Assembly (NCBI GenBank): GCA_022605955.1
Contig: JAKCOZ010000003.1
Location: forward strand, 55,490,179-55,554,178
Reading direction: 5' to 3'
Origin: Rallus limicola
Taxonomy: Eukaryota; Chordata; Aves; Gruiformes; Rallidae
DNA length: 64,000 nt
Shown here: piece after piece, positions 14,319 through 27,860 of the stretch
Position numbering within the stretch: the first letter of the stretch is position 1
How the letters are laid out: each line of letters starts with the position of its first letter
Translations under genes and position numbers: made by a program
The notes under the pieces: model-generated
The model's input: only the letters and a program-made list of their open reading frames with translations
Told to the model about the DNA's origin: nothing
Database searches by the model: none

Positions 14319-14866
14319 TGTCATGGTTTAACCCCAGTAGGCAGGTAAGCTCCACACAGCTACTCACTCACTCACTCCCCCACCCAGTGGTATGGGAGGG
14401 AATCAGAAGAATAAAAATGACAAAACTCATGGGTTGAGATAAAAAATGTTTAATAATTTAAAGTGAGAAAGAGAGAGAGGAAAAAAAACTAACAAGTGAT
14501 TTAAAAAATACCAAACACCACAACTGGTTACAACCAACTACTGATGCCTAGCCAGTCCTTGAGCAATGGCAATACTGGTCAAACACTCTACCCAATCCAG
14601 TTTAATTGCTGAGCATGATGTCATATGGTATGGAATATCCCTTTGGTCAGGCGAGGTCAGCTGTTCCCGCTGTGTCCACTCCCAAGTTCTTCTGTTCCCA
14701 CCAGCCTGCTCACAAGTGGGGTGGGGACCAGAAAAGGCTCCACTCTGTGTAAGCGCTGTTCAGAAGTAATGACAGCCATTCTACATTATAAACACTGTTT
14801 TCATCACACAGCCCCATACCAGCTGTTATGAAGAAGATCGAGTCTATGCTAGCCAAAATCCATACA
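14319..14866 (-). mobile_element. Solo ERV LTR, near full length, sense strand -
   Basis: The + strand starts tgtcatggtttaacccc and ends ccaaaatccataca, so the element has TG...CA ends of about 548 bp. Sense orientation is minus, inferred from the related + strand LTR at 13224-13580 and from known avian LTRs. The flanks give a short direct repeat, aaac at 14315-14318 and again at 14867-14870, consistent with a target-site duplication. The position where the TATA box should sit reads caattaaactg on the minus strand, so the box looks decayed. Short reading frames inside are chance. No gag, pol or env sequence is attached, so it is a recombination-derived solo LTR. Confidence 0.85.
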
Positions 14867-15830
14867 AAACCCAATATTGTATTCAGACTTCTGCACACCC
14901 CACTGCAATCAAAGTAATATCTGTTTATGTATCTAAAAGCCAAATGGTTCACTGACAGTTACTGAGGAGGAATAGTATTATAAAGGACTAGCAGGAAGCA
15001 GGGCCGAAAGAAATTCAACATTGATTTTAGTGGAAGTAAAATTTAGCACGAGAACAAACTGTTTAGATTTACGCCAATCTTAAATGTCACTGTGCGTTTA
15101 TCTTATTTGCCCACTCCACTGGCATAAATAAAACATTGCTGCAATAAAGAAGAAAAAATAATGTTGCCTTGGAAGTTATATGATGAGCACTAAAGATTCT
15201 TATGTACTAAAGTATCCACTAATTCTACAATATTCACTAAATTCTGATGTTTATTATTTGTGATGTTTTCAGGGGCTTGAGCCTTTTTTCCACCAGTAGA
15301 TTGTTTCCAGCATTGGCAAAACTTCCAGGCTGTAAAGTGAAAGTATTTTATGTGAAGAAGTCAGAGAGCAAACTTGAGATTTAACTATAGCTGACACATC
15401 TCCACTAAAACTGCTGTCACCACTGTATTTGCCAGCCTCTCTCATGGCTCACAGGAAGAAAAACTATAAACTCCAGCCATTTTGAGAGCCCCTTTACAGA
15501 CACTGAATTTCATAATTACATTTCACAATTCCTTTTCAACAAAGCCAGCCAAATGCTTCATGGCAATCTCTTCCTTATTAATGAAGTGTCCTCTACAGAC
15601 AAATTTTTTGATGATGCATTTGTGATGTATTTGCGGTTAGTCTGTGAGCATTCTGTGTGAATAGACTTCATCACCATGCTGAAGTGCACACTGAAATGTA
15701 GTCCATCAATTTCAGTTTTAATTATTTATTCTTTTATGTCACTTGACAATGTTTCTGCTTACTTATAATATACGGAAAAATCATGCATTGGGACATCTCT
15801 GTGGTGTGGAGAGAGATGTAAAAACCTGCA

Positions 15831-15957
15831 TTAATAATATTAATAATATTAATAATATTATAGTTAACATTAATAATGTTAATAGTGTTAACTAGATTTA
15901 TATATATATATTAGTATACATAATATATATTATATATTGGTATATATTGTTATCTTG
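15831..15957. repeat. AT-only microsatellite: 9-mer repeat, inverted repeat and TA tract
   Basis: Positions 15831-15860 repeat the 9-mer taataatat. Next comes an imperfect gttaac/attaataat palindromic block (15863-15891), then a broken TA dinucleotide tract to about 15957. This is a likely hypervariable, easily melted simple repeat. Confidence 0.9.
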
Positions 15958-18900
15958 CAGGAAATACTGATGTAAACATACCTGTTACCTGATGTCACCA
16001 AAACTAAATCATGTTCTTTCATACTTGTTTATTAAAAGTTAGCTGAACACAGTTGAGGTGAAAATATACTCATAATTAGGAAAAAGCTTGGAATACTTTC
16101 TGAAAGACATCATTCCCTGGTTCTAGCTATTATTTCTTTTGTTTGGCCTGCCTCCAGATGGGAAATAGCTTAAAGGAGATCTATCCATTAGACAACATTG
16201 ACATCTGTCTTGTGAGTAGAAATATGAGAAGAGAAGATAAGTGGTGTCTCATGCCTATGCAGAAATATATCAAATTTTAAGAGAAGCAAATTCACCCTAT
16301 GCCCTTGGATTATATGAAGTATTTACATGGGGTCACTACTATTTTGCCTGTGTGTAATTTTTCTTTTCCTACATAATTTTCTGTTTCAGAAATATTCATT
16401 ACTTGCTAGGACTATGTTCAGTATAACTTGAAAGTATGAATAATTTGACAGCCGCACAGCAGTTTGGCGTCTGATGGGAAACGTCGGGGATTTCACATCA
16501 AGTGAGATGTACTTCAGAGTTTAGGAGTATTTTTCTAAATTATATGTGAAATGTTCATTTGTACAATAAGTTCTCAAAAATGTTATTTCAATATCTAGCA
16601 TTAATATGAGTGGATTGGTATTTTAAAACAGAGATATAGTAAGATGTGTATAACAGGATAAACATAGATACTTGTAGGTGCATAGAAAAAGATATGACTT
16701 CTATAGGTTTAGTTTTGTTACTGAACCTAAAAGTCATTTGTTTTCCTGGTGTCTTTGAACTAAAGGAACATGTAAAACTCTTCAGGGCAACTTAAGCCAT
16801 TGCAACAAGTTTCCAGCTTAAAAATACTATCTTAAAACATGATAAGATAGGAACAAAAGTGGAAACCAGAAGTCAACTGGACTTTTGTTACATTCAAATT
16901 ATTTAAATAAATTAGTGCAGGTTCCTAGCCTGTGTAGGAGTTTGTCACACAGGCAGGCCTGCTCTCTCAAGATGCTTAACAAGGAGACAAGTCATGTTTA
17001 CTTTTAAAAAGTTCTCTATACTGCCTCACCTGTTGCAAAATTTATGTTTTAGTTGTTCTGGTACGTGATATTACCCAAGTTTATCTTTTCACAGACAGAA
17101 ATGAGTTCCAAGGATTTCAGAAGACCTGCTTAGTTCACACTGTGCTATTTTCATTTCTCTTTAACAAGCAAAATCCTACCTCTAGCACCTACGCACGTGA
17201 TGTTTATACATATTGTTTCTACACATCACACATATGTTTTACTGCGAATTTTATTTTCACAGATGTCCAAAAAAATGCATTTGAAAGAAGTGCTTGTTTG
17301 AAGGAAATGAATGCTTTTAAGTCAGCATTAACTATTTTAGCCTTAAGTACCTAAAATTAATTGTAGGCATGCTGCTTTGTTTACAATACCGATTTATCCA
17401 ATGGTTTCAGGCAAAGCAACAGAGGTAAAATGGAGGAGAATCTAAAGGAGTAAAGATGGCAGAATTAGGAACAGTTTCTATTTATCTCAAAAGAGCAAAC
17501 ATATTATTTTTTTATATTAAAATTAATGCATATTCTGACTAGATAATTCCAATTAGTTACTGATTAACTTAATTAATGTTAAAATACGTACAATTATGGT
17601 AGTAGACTGTGAAAATGCCTTGCCTCTTGGCTTTTGTAAATTATGTTCTCTCTACCTTCTTCCACCTCCTTTTGTGGGGTGATATTCAACAGTGGCTTCA
17701 AATTTTTGCATCAGTTTCTACCTTTCTTAAAATGTTACTTAAATCTAGTAGTTCCTTCATTCACGAGCCACATGTATTGATTTTATGAGGAACAAGGATA
17801 TTCAAATCCAGTTGTAGGTAAAATGATTATTTTTACCTTCAACCAAATTTTTACATGCTCAGGGTTTTCTGCTTTCTTCTGGCTGAGCTTGTATGTTACA
17901 TTTGATTTGTAGAACTTACTTTTTCACAATATATCCTGTAGGCAATATAGAGGCCATATACTTCTGATGTCTACATGCATCTATCGTTTAGTTCTACAAC
18001 TCTTATCGATTTTCCTGTGGTAGATAAATGACAACCAACTAACAAAAAAAAAAAGTTAGCTAGGATATGATAGCATTTCTTATAAATGATAAAACTGTAT
18101 GTGGCAGTTGAAAGTGGCTAGGAAGCTTTTGTTACAAAAAAGCTGAATTGTAATGTTTTCTTTGAACTTGCACTGCAATGGTGAAGATGAGGAAAAGGCT
18201 CTACTGATATTTGAAACACATCAAAGGCTTAAGAAACTAAACATGCAAGACAGATGCTTTTGTTAACATGGGCTGTATCTCATTTCACCATCTTTAACAG
18301 CATATACAACTTCATGATTTGACATAACTACCGTTTTGCTGCTTATTGATGTGAAAATTTGGTACAGTAGCAATCACCTGTTTCTGGAGAGAAATCTCAA
18401 TTTTTAAAATTCTAACATAAAAATGCAACAATGAAGGAAAAAAGATTATTAATTTATACTATATATCGATTCTTAAGAGCTCTAAATTGTAGAGAAAGAT
18501 CTGACAGCTATGGCAACATATTGGATTTCCTAGAAGTATCAATGCAAAGTGAAAAGCATTTCTGTTTTGAGCATTAACTAATATTTGGCTGATCATATAT
18601 CTCAGATAGACATTAGTCTTGGTTTAGACTCAACAATATATAGAATGTCTTAATTTTTCCTTTCATATCTGGTACCAAAGCCTGATGAAACTTTTACATT
18701 AAAATATTGTGCTTTCATTCTAATTTTCCTAGCTTCAATTTCTACAGTTTGATCTCCGAGTACTTTACATTAGGCATTCGCTGTTTGTTTGGGTTTTTCC
18801 CCTGAAAAAATGAGCAGAAATCTCAACACAGAAATAATCCTAGAAGTATGCAAAACTTGCCAGTACAATTGTGATAAGAAATCCTTCCTAATATAGTCCC

Positions 18901-20148
18901 AATTTTAGACTTGAGTTCTGAACTTTGAGTTGGAAACAGTAGATGAGAGGGAGTTTGGATGTCTCCATTCCCTCACGTGCATAGCCTCAATTGCTCTTCC
19001 CCTAGAACTTCTATATTACCAGCTTCTGACTTCTGATATTTTGTATTGAAGTAAAACAATGATGATGGTGATGATAATCTAATAAATAGGCTAATGAATA
19101 TGGAATAAATTGGCCAACAAACGCTGCCTTTACCGCATGAGTGCTGGGGTATGTATAAGGTCTAGTCTGTTTGCAATTAAAGACAATTCTTGTGAAGTTC
19201 AAGTGGTAGAGAGGCCTGCTGCAGCAGGAAGAGCTGAGTTGCATCCGTACTTCTGCTTTGTAACCACAAATTTGTTACAGTACTTTACACATACTGCTTT
19301 CCATTTGTAGACCTCATTGAAAATACTCATCTCTAAATATTCCCAGCTTTTCCCTCATTCAGAATATGATATACCCCTGGGATTTCCTTATCTTGTTTAA
19401 ACTGAAAATGGGCATGAGTTAAGACTGTCAGGTTTGGTTTATTCCATTATAGTTAAAGTAGCAGCCTTTAATCTTTACCAGCAATATTAGTGCCACAACA
19501 GTGTTTACATCTCAAATATGCTTCTAATTTTCCCAGTCAAAGGCAAATTGTTGGTGATATCTTAATGTTTTTTTAGGTAGCTAATGCCAAAATGCAAGGT
19601 TATGATCTCGATCTGAATATTTCCCAGATGTGTGGTAAGGTGAAAGGTGGAACAGCTAACAGAACTTGACTTCCTATCCGTGTTAGTCTAACTTAAGTGA
19701 ATTCTAAGTCAGGCATAATTAGAGAACGAGACCCCCAGAAGCCTTCACCTTCACGACTGTTTGAGATGAAAGCTTAGTGCTTGGGTGGATGTAACATAAT
19801 CCACATGTTGGAAGAAAAATCAGAATCAGCTGTCACTGTCTTCTTGCATATGTTTTACAATGCCCCATTAGCCACCTTGTTGTCAAAAGCCAGTGATCTT
19901 CTCCAAGCTTAATGCTTCTAACTCATTTATAGCACAGTTAGGACCAAATTCTGAATCTGATGCCAGTTCTACCCTAGTGACTTCCACTGAGGTAGTCAGT
20001 TTGTGGACCCAGATTTGGAAGAGACAGTTGAAAGAGATGGATTGTAAGAATCTTCAGTCATGGAATTCACTTAAACCCCATCAGACATAATATAGATATC
20101 AAAAAGAAGACATAAAACAATTTAACAGAACTTTTCATTTGGCCTCTA

Positions 20149-20206
20149 GGTTTTGGACCAGATGATCTCCAATGGCCTTTTCCAGTCTAAATTGCTGTAT
20201 GAATTG
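20149..20206 (+). mobile_element. Old CR1 LINE 3' tail fragment
   Basis: The block ttttggaccagatgatctcc followed by a ccttttccagtctaa-like segment and ctgtatgaattg fits the CR1 3' terminus (ggttggactagatgatctt...ccttccaa...ctatgattct). It is diverged, so it is probably an old insertion. Upstream similarity is not clear. Confidence 0.6.
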
Positions 20207-21652
20207 AAAAGGTATCTAAAAATCTTGTCTATATCCCACAACATTGGAACTGTTCATCTGGGAATCAGAGATTGATATTCAGATATTTAAGATAATTGGT
20301 GAAGCTTAATCTAACTAAATACTGTAGCCTCACTGGATAAAACACAAACACAACACAGATAGTGGGGTCCTATTTCCAGCTCTGTTACTATTCTGGCAGG
20401 TCACTGCTGCAAAGCTACCAGTTTCCTCAATCAAGGGTGTTTCCTGAATTCTCAAACTGATCTTACTGGCTCTGATACCTAACAATCCTGGAATGAGGGT
20501 CACACTCTTTCTGGATATTGTAATATGCATATTGATATGTACAAAAAGAGGAAATGGCAACCAGGGACATGTCTGTTAATAGTAAACAGGTAATGGCCTG
20601 ATTTTAATACACATGATAAATATATTTTATGAGGGCAGAGTGGGAAGACTATAGAGTGGTTCTATAACAAATCCATCAGTGATTTGCTTTAGCCCACCTG
20701 CTACTAAGAGGTAAGTCAAGTTTCTTGAAGAAGTCAGATTTAAGTATTCATGATAGTTGTCTTCTAATAACTTTTAACTAATTACTAAGAACTTTTGAAT
20801 TGCTGGAAATTTCATCCATGTTTGTTAATAGAGTTTTCATGTAAACAAAGATATATTTCATAGGAGATGATAGGTGAGCAGTCAGAGAACTGACAATTAT
20901 TAGTTCTGCACTAAGAAAAATGGTAGATTTAATCAATCATAGGGCATAGATCTGCAAGAACTCTTTTTGTTAGGTTTCAGAGCTTTGCATATTTTATCAG
21001 AAGCAGCACAGAAATAAGGAACTTCTTAAGTATCAGCTGATGATTGGAGTATATTTTAGCACAGTACTAGTGGGCACTGGGTCTTGTCAGCTGACATTCT
21101 CAGCAGTGTCACTAACAGCTTTGAGACACTTCAGGCAACTTGCTAGAACTACTTGCACCAGCAGTGTTCCACTTTGACGCTAGAGAATTAAGAAGGTAGG
21201 TGTCATCATCTCTGTCTTATTAAAGATTTTACAGAGCACTAGCTGTTTCTATGGATGTACATGAAAATATGGGATACGGAAATTAAAAATCACCTGCAAC
21301 TTAAGTAATACTATTGATGTTACGCTACTGTCCTAACAAAAGAAATATTTACAATATGATTTCTACCCCAGTACAAAAATTTATTCCATATTTCCTACTA
21401 GAGACTGATATTATTATCTGCTGCTTTCTCTGAGGGCTATCACTTTGTCATAGGGAGCTGACAATGCAACTGGTGGGACTGAGTGGGGTCAGGCTGTTAG
21501 ATTCCTTTGTACTGGCATGGAAGTGAATTATGATTGCACAGATGCACAACAATAGATTTAACAGTGTCTTGTAACTGTTGATTATTGAGTTAGTTTATAC
21601 ACAGCAAGGAGCTCCCAGAGTGTGGTCTTGGCACACACAGTCTTCAAAACAG

Positions 21653-21676
21653 CAAAATAAATAAAATAAATAAATA
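21653..21676. repeat. AAAT-type simple repeat
   Basis: A short run of aaat/aaaat units lies in the intron. It is low complexity only. Confidence 0.8.
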
Positions 21677-24027
21677 CACTGACAGTTTAAAGGCAGCCAC
21701 TCTCAGTCTTTGTCGTATGTTTCAACTTACTCTTCTTCTATCAAGTTGTTTTGTTAGTATCTACCACAAGGATAGAGGAGGAGATCATTGACTCAAGTGT
21801 TTGGGTGGTTTCTAATCTGGGCTTGAGGGGAAAAAGAAGAACTAGGAAAATGTTGAATATAGAGAAATTAATTCACTAGTGGTAAGCAGAGGAACATGGA
21901 CATTAAGAATCAGGTTTACAGAAGTGGTTTTGTTATCTTCATTATTTGCTTTGTAGAATACTTGCTAGCTATGAACCTAATTTGTGAAAGGTCCCACAAG
22001 TTTCTAAGTCTTGTAGGATCAACAGTTGGGAATACAGATTTCAGACAATGAGTCCCAAGTTCTGCAAGAGTTACCAGAATGCAAGCTCATTGGTTTTGCT
22101 TTTTGGGTTTTTTTGTAGATGTCTCTTAAAATATCAGTATAACAGGCCAAGTTTTGTTGCCATAATTATGTTTTTCATCACAGAAATACATAGGTGTCTC
22201 ATTTCTAAGCACCACTGACTACAGTGTTCAGGTGGTTTCTAATAAACCAAAAAGGAATTATGGTTAGTGTTGCCTTTAATCAGGTATCAATTAGGATCAA
22301 TAAGCACAAATCTGCAATTGATAAATATGGGGATGATGGATGTAAAGTTCACAACTTAGAGGCAAGATGACCAAAGCTGATAAATAATCTGTAAAGAAGA
22401 TGCACTGTGAAACAAGTTATTGTCTTGAAGTTTTTGAGACCAAAATCTAAATGATCACTGCCTAGAGCTACCACATATCTGAACTGACCTGTTCTGCTGC
22501 CTGGGCCTTTTAATGGTTCTTTGCATTTCTCCTGGTTTTCCGATGCATTGATCAGAATATCATACAATAGGTATGACTGTTTTCAGTTTAACCAAAAATC
22601 CTGAATATTTCAGGGCATCAGCTGTACACCATGTATGCTCTAAGCCCTTTCGTTTCTAGAATTTTTTGACTCCCTACACGAATACTGTACAGAATACTGC
22701 TCTGTAGCATACTAAGTCCAACACCTTCAGAATCATTTGATTGAATTCTTATGTGTGGAAACACACTTTATAGACTTAGAACAAATCTGAAGAGATCATG
22801 TGGTTCATCCCTTTGTCCTGCAATGTACATATGGATGATAACTATTATTGAATGCTGGATACTTTTATCATCTCTCTCAAAGACTGGACACACTCCAAAG
22901 CATATTTAATCAATACAGAGATTTTTTTACCACCCTTATTAAAATCTTATTCATCTTCTCCTCTCTTACTCTTCTGTGATGTTGAGCCCATTGTTTCTTT
23001 TGCCACTTGCATGGAACACATCCCTCCTCTTTCCAGCCATTTTTAAAGTATTTGAAAGTTACTGATATCATTTCTTTTCCCATATCTCAAGATAAACAGA
23101 ATGAATTTATTTAGTTTTCCATTACATATTGTATTTTCTAGTCCTACGGCCATGATGTTTGCCCTTAGGCATATCTTGAAATGACAATAGAGGCCAGATG
23201 AAACCTTCCAAGTGCTAGGTGGTATAGAAACATTTTTTCTTGAATTTCATGCACTATATTTAGCTTTAGACCTGTTAAGACCATGTTTGCTTTTCATGTT
23301 GTTCACTCAAGGCCGGGTCGTGGACCACTAGCCACCCAAACACTTTTCTCCACAATGAATGGTTCGTTCTTTTTCATCCTGTATTGGAACTTTCTCAATA
23401 CTTCATTCTATTTTGGCAGTGAATCACTGAAAATTATCCTCTATATATGGTTTTCTAGCCTGTTTTTCATTCTACTTAAAATAGTGGTTTGTATGAAGAT
23501 AGTGTATTTGTGATAAGTAATTTAATGTGGTAATGTCAAAATCCTAAATACATAGCTCTTTTCACAAGATGCTCTCTTACATTGTCATAAAATGAAATTA
23601 GATTTAACAGAATTTGTGCTTGATAAATCTTTGTTGTCTGTTTCTCTGCTTTCTCCCATTTCTATATATAAGGGCATGTATATGCAAAAATTAAATGGCT
23701 TAAATTACCTCTATTACTTGATCTGTATATATGTACCATAGGTAGGTTCTCAACCCAGAATCTGAGCCCCCAGACACATAAACAGTGCTCTGAAGGAGAC
23801 CAGCTCAAAATGTTTCTCTTTCGGGGCACCATAATTAATCTGGATACAAACCCAAATCAAATCTGACCTGTTGTAGGTCAAGGTAGGCCTTCCATTGGCC
23901 ACAGACCCCAACTTTGTCACTTTTTAACCAAAATGACCACTACCATATGCCCATAATATGAACTGTCTGGGATGGGAACTTTTGTCAGGTTTTCACATGC
24001 TTTGTTGGGGAGGGTGCATTTGCCACA

Positions 24028-24085
24028 GCAGCCCAGGATACAGTTGGCTTTCTGGACTGCAGACAGCACAGACATTGCCAGGACT
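24028..24085 (-). mobile_element. Old CR1 LINE internal fragment
   Basis: The + strand text cagcccaggatacagttggc followed by tttctggactgcag and a degraded acattgccaggact segment matches the minus strand of the CR1 ORF2 region where other copies read ...ILGCIK/N... (compare 59620-59690). Both ends are diverged and no frame survives. Confidence 0.6.
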
Positions 24086-25879
24086 TATCCTGTCTACTTT
24101 CCTGAGAAAACTGATGACTTTTGTTCCTGATTTTTAACCCATTACTTATTCATTTATTGTTATCTATCCATCAGCTTTGCAACATGTGTATAGAAAAGTG
24201 GATGCTACCTGCAATCTAATTGTGGAGTTGGTTCACACATAAGCAATAAGACACTGTACATGACAGTTTTATATTTATTATCCAGGCTGTATGATCAGCA
24301 CAGGTACTATTGGTCTGACATTGTTCTGTGTCTGTCTCCAGACACAAAACCCCATACAGAAATGTTCTGTTCTTCAGCTGCTCATCTCCACAGCTGCCTA
24401 AGGCTAGGTCTACGCTGTCAAAGAATTTAGCTTCCTAGGTGGCTTTTGGATCCAGCACTTCTGACCCTTTGAATTGTATGTACTTGTTCATATTTAGGAT
24501 TTTCTGGTGTAAACCATTTCTTCCTGAGATGAACCTCCACAAAACTCTCAACTGCAGGGACCACTCTTAAAAAAGAACATGAACAAGAACAAGTCAGGCT
24601 TGCTTCCTTTGTTTTTATACACTCTCAAGCCAGGGTCTGCAAGAGGATGTCTACACAAGCTTAGCATCAGACTATAAAAACAGCAAACTGGTGGGCAGCC
24701 ACAGCCTTCACAATACTTAGAACAAAAAAATCCCCACACACATGACTGAGAGCTATGCATAAAGTCTCTAGAGGTAATAGTCTGAGGAAAATGAACCAAA
24801 CCCTCTTAGGGATGCACCAGACCACCCTAGAAGGCGTGAATATGATTGTCAGCCAGTTTTCACCAAATGGCCTAGGAACCAGGTGCTCTTTGCAATTTTA
24901 GACAGTGTTGTAAGCAAAAGTATATCAGCCTGACATAAAAGTACATAAAGGAGATGGGAGGTTCTTTGTCTGCCCTCTACATGTCCCCTGACAAGGATTC
25001 TGCTGGGATCACAGCAGAAATTGCACTCACCGTCAGTTGAGAGGTTGACTGGAGTTTGTTGGCTGATTGGGATTTTGTGCTGTTAGATTCCAGTGAGGAG
25101 AAACCCCAATTTAAATACGGGACATTGAATAGAAAGGCTGGAAAGAATGTATCAAACCGTTCAGAATCATATGGTCTGTTAACTGTCCCAAGCATAGTTT
25201 TGTGAGTATTTGTGCAAGCCTTACATAGTTCAAGGAAAGAGAAAACTGAAATATTTCAGCATCCCAGTCTAGGGAATCAAAGTTTGTATAAAAGGACAAG
25301 ATACAAGATGCAAGCACACACTGTTAGATCATATAATCTTGTGTGCAAAACATGCTTGTTAGCTGCTATCTGAGGACGTCAGCAGGAAAGATGGGAAACA
25401 ATATAGAAGGAGACTTGAAGATAATGAAAGCAGAAGGGTGTGAAGTGATTGTGCATCAACCTTTTATGTTTCTGCACAAGATTGATGATTTTGTCATCCT
25501 TCTTTTTGATGAAGTGTCGAATGAATGTTTAAGAAGACAGCACTTATCACTGCTCACCAGAGTTTGAAAACATACTGTTTGTACTAGAAGACTGAAGATA
25601 CCAGGTCCAGGCAGGTTAGGAGACAGTCAAGTATTAAAGATGAAAACACTGTGAAAGATATATATCAGGTGCTCGCACTATAGCAGGCAATAGTTTACAT
25701 CTGTGTGCAAGAGTACAGACATTGTTACTTGCTTTAGTGTTTTAGCATACCTCTCATGCTGAAAGAAGTGTAGAGAATATATAAGAAAAAATACAAATCT
25801 AGCATTACAAAATGAGAACCTAAAACAAAACATTATAAGAAGAATATTACGGTTACTGAATGGTGTCTTTTTGGTTGGT

Positions 25880-25929
25880 TGCAATTGAAGTCCACTTCAA
25901 TTGCATGGAATTATGTATGTATGTATGTA
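25880..25929. repeat. Perfect 12 bp inverted repeat followed by TATG microsatellite
   Basis: Arms 25880-25891 and 25894-25905 are exact reverse complements with a 2-base centre (cc). A tatg tandem repeat at 25912-25929 follows directly. The near-palindrome has no assigned role. Confidence 0.85.
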
Positions 25930-26263
25930 CATGGAATTACTTATGTCAGAAAAAAAAACAGAAAATGAATGGACAAAGAAATGAACTGGTTATTAGAGGT
26001 TTCCATTATTAAGCTGTTGACCTTAACATCTTCTCATATAGTAACAACTTGCTAATATTTTCTCTTAATTTACTCCAAGATTGTCCAATAACAATTGCAA
26101 TAATAATTGTATCTTTCAACAAATATTTTGTTGGGAAAAGTTTGGGCAGTAGTTTGCTTGCAAAGTACCCTCCAGGGTTATGAGTTACAGCCTGTGAATG
26201 GTCATCCTAAATCATGTACAACATTGACCCAAACTACATAAATGTAAATATTAAGGTCAGAAA

Positions 26264-26307
26264 CCTTCTTTCCTCCCTGCCTCACCCACCCCCACCCCTA
26301 CCCCCCA
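26264..26307. repeat. C-rich polypyrimidine tract
   Basis: A tract of ctttcctccctgcc followed by cccacccccaccccta and cccccc lies in AT-rich surroundings. Its minus strand is G-rich with several G-runs. Confidence 0.8.
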
Positions 26308-27680
26308 ATATCCAGTCACTTTGAATTTGTGAAGAAAAAGAGCTAAAAGGGGCAAATAATTTAGAATTTTATGATATACTAAAATATGGTGTAATTTTCT
26401 TAATGCTAACCACCAATACCATATAGCTGCTCCAATCTACACTTCACAGATGTTCATTCCATTCTCACAGTCATTATACATTTTCCTTAAAAAAAATTAT
26501 TATTGTGACCAATGAATATTAGGCATATTTGTGGCATTGTAGAAGAAAACTGCTGAAAGTGTTGATGAGTAACTGCCACCAAAGATAATTATGTGAAAAA
26601 GAGTGATCATTATAGCTGTCCAGGGGTAGTGTTGCATTACAAGCATGTGGATCCCATATTTTAAAATACCATGGATTTTTCCTGTGTGAGGCAAAGACAG
26701 ACATAAACTATTAGAATCAATGACTAATTGATGTGGTGGATTAGTGTGTTTGGCAACTTTCAGATTTGCAGGGAAAACACTAAATCATCCTTCTTTTTTT
26801 TTTTTTCAAAGAAAGAAAATAGTAGCAGGGTATTGCTAGGAACTGTACCTAGTCATGGTCCCTTAAAGAGGAGCCTGTAGAGCATTGCAATTTTTCTGTT
26901 TTATCCCATTACTACTTCATTGTGTCCGTGCAGATTTAGGATCCTACCTGCCACAGTACAATGGATATTGCCAAGCTCTGTGGTCCAGTTATGCAGTGAG
27001 TTTCCTTCTTTCTCCTTTCTCCCAAAAACATAAGTATTTGAGATTAGCACATGAGCCACCATATTCTTCTGGTCTTTCTGTCTTGCACAATAGGGAGTCA
27101 AGTTGAGATCTATCATAAGAACAAATGAGCCCCCAAATTAAACATAACTGTTGAAAGAAACTGTTGTCTCATTTTGATGTGCATCTGAGCAGCCTTAGCC
27201 AGAACAAGAGCCACAGTATGTGTCAGACAGTCTCAGCAGGAGGCAACAAACCTGTCATTTGGATAAAGACTGCTGACAGACAAGTGGCCTGTGTGTTACC
27301 ACTTCCTTGGGTGTTAAGGTGGGTAATAAATAGAACAGCTTTAAGTCCATCCATTTTCTTCTAAATTGCAATTATTCACATTGACACACAAAAGATAGAA
27401 TACAGGAAGTGACCATAGTGGTCATGACTGTAAAAGATAACTGGCATACCCCTGAGAAAATTTACTGAACTGTTCTAGTTTCTTCTTATAAGTTTTCCAT
27501 TCTCCTGTGTATTTCTGTGGAGACCTAAAAATTTAATATTTGGCAGAAATCCTGAATGCCTGGTCTGGTCTACTAAATGGAAACACATATGGACTGCCAA
27601 GTTTCGATTAGGATTTGGACTTGGCTCCAAGTTTCCTTACAAACACATGAAGTAATCTTTCTGCTCAATTCAGTACCCAT

Positions 27681-27860
27681 CAGGCCTTAGCCAGAATATT
27701 GGTCCAGTCTTGGGCACCTCACTGCACAAAAATTAGCCAATTGGAAAGAGACCAGAAAGAGAGTAAGAGGAGGTCTAGAAAATGTATAATACTAGAAATG
27801 ACTGCAAAAACTTGGATTGTTTAGTCCTTAGGGGTTTAGGTTGATTTGTTTTCTATAGAG
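27681..27860 (+). mobile_element. Ancient CR1-like LINE fragment
   Basis: Segments such as tggtccagtcttgggcacct, aattagccaattggaaagag, agaggtctagaaaatgt-like text and ttggattgtttagtc follow the order of CR1 ORF2 around the CQFWAPH / LERVQ / LFSLE region. Divergence is high, suggesting an older CR1 subfamily than the copies near 52-59 kb. A weaker match (aagggagggctgaaacttc) may extend it to about 27998. Confidence 0.65.

Noticed and set aside
13224..14866. A full provirus between the two intron 1 LTRs
   Set aside because: The LTRs are in opposite orientation and only 0.74 kb apart, with no retroviral coding sequence between them.
22760..22835. Possible reversed CR1 tail (gaagagatcatgtggttcat)
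   Set aside because: One short match without the catagaat tail; not enough to support.
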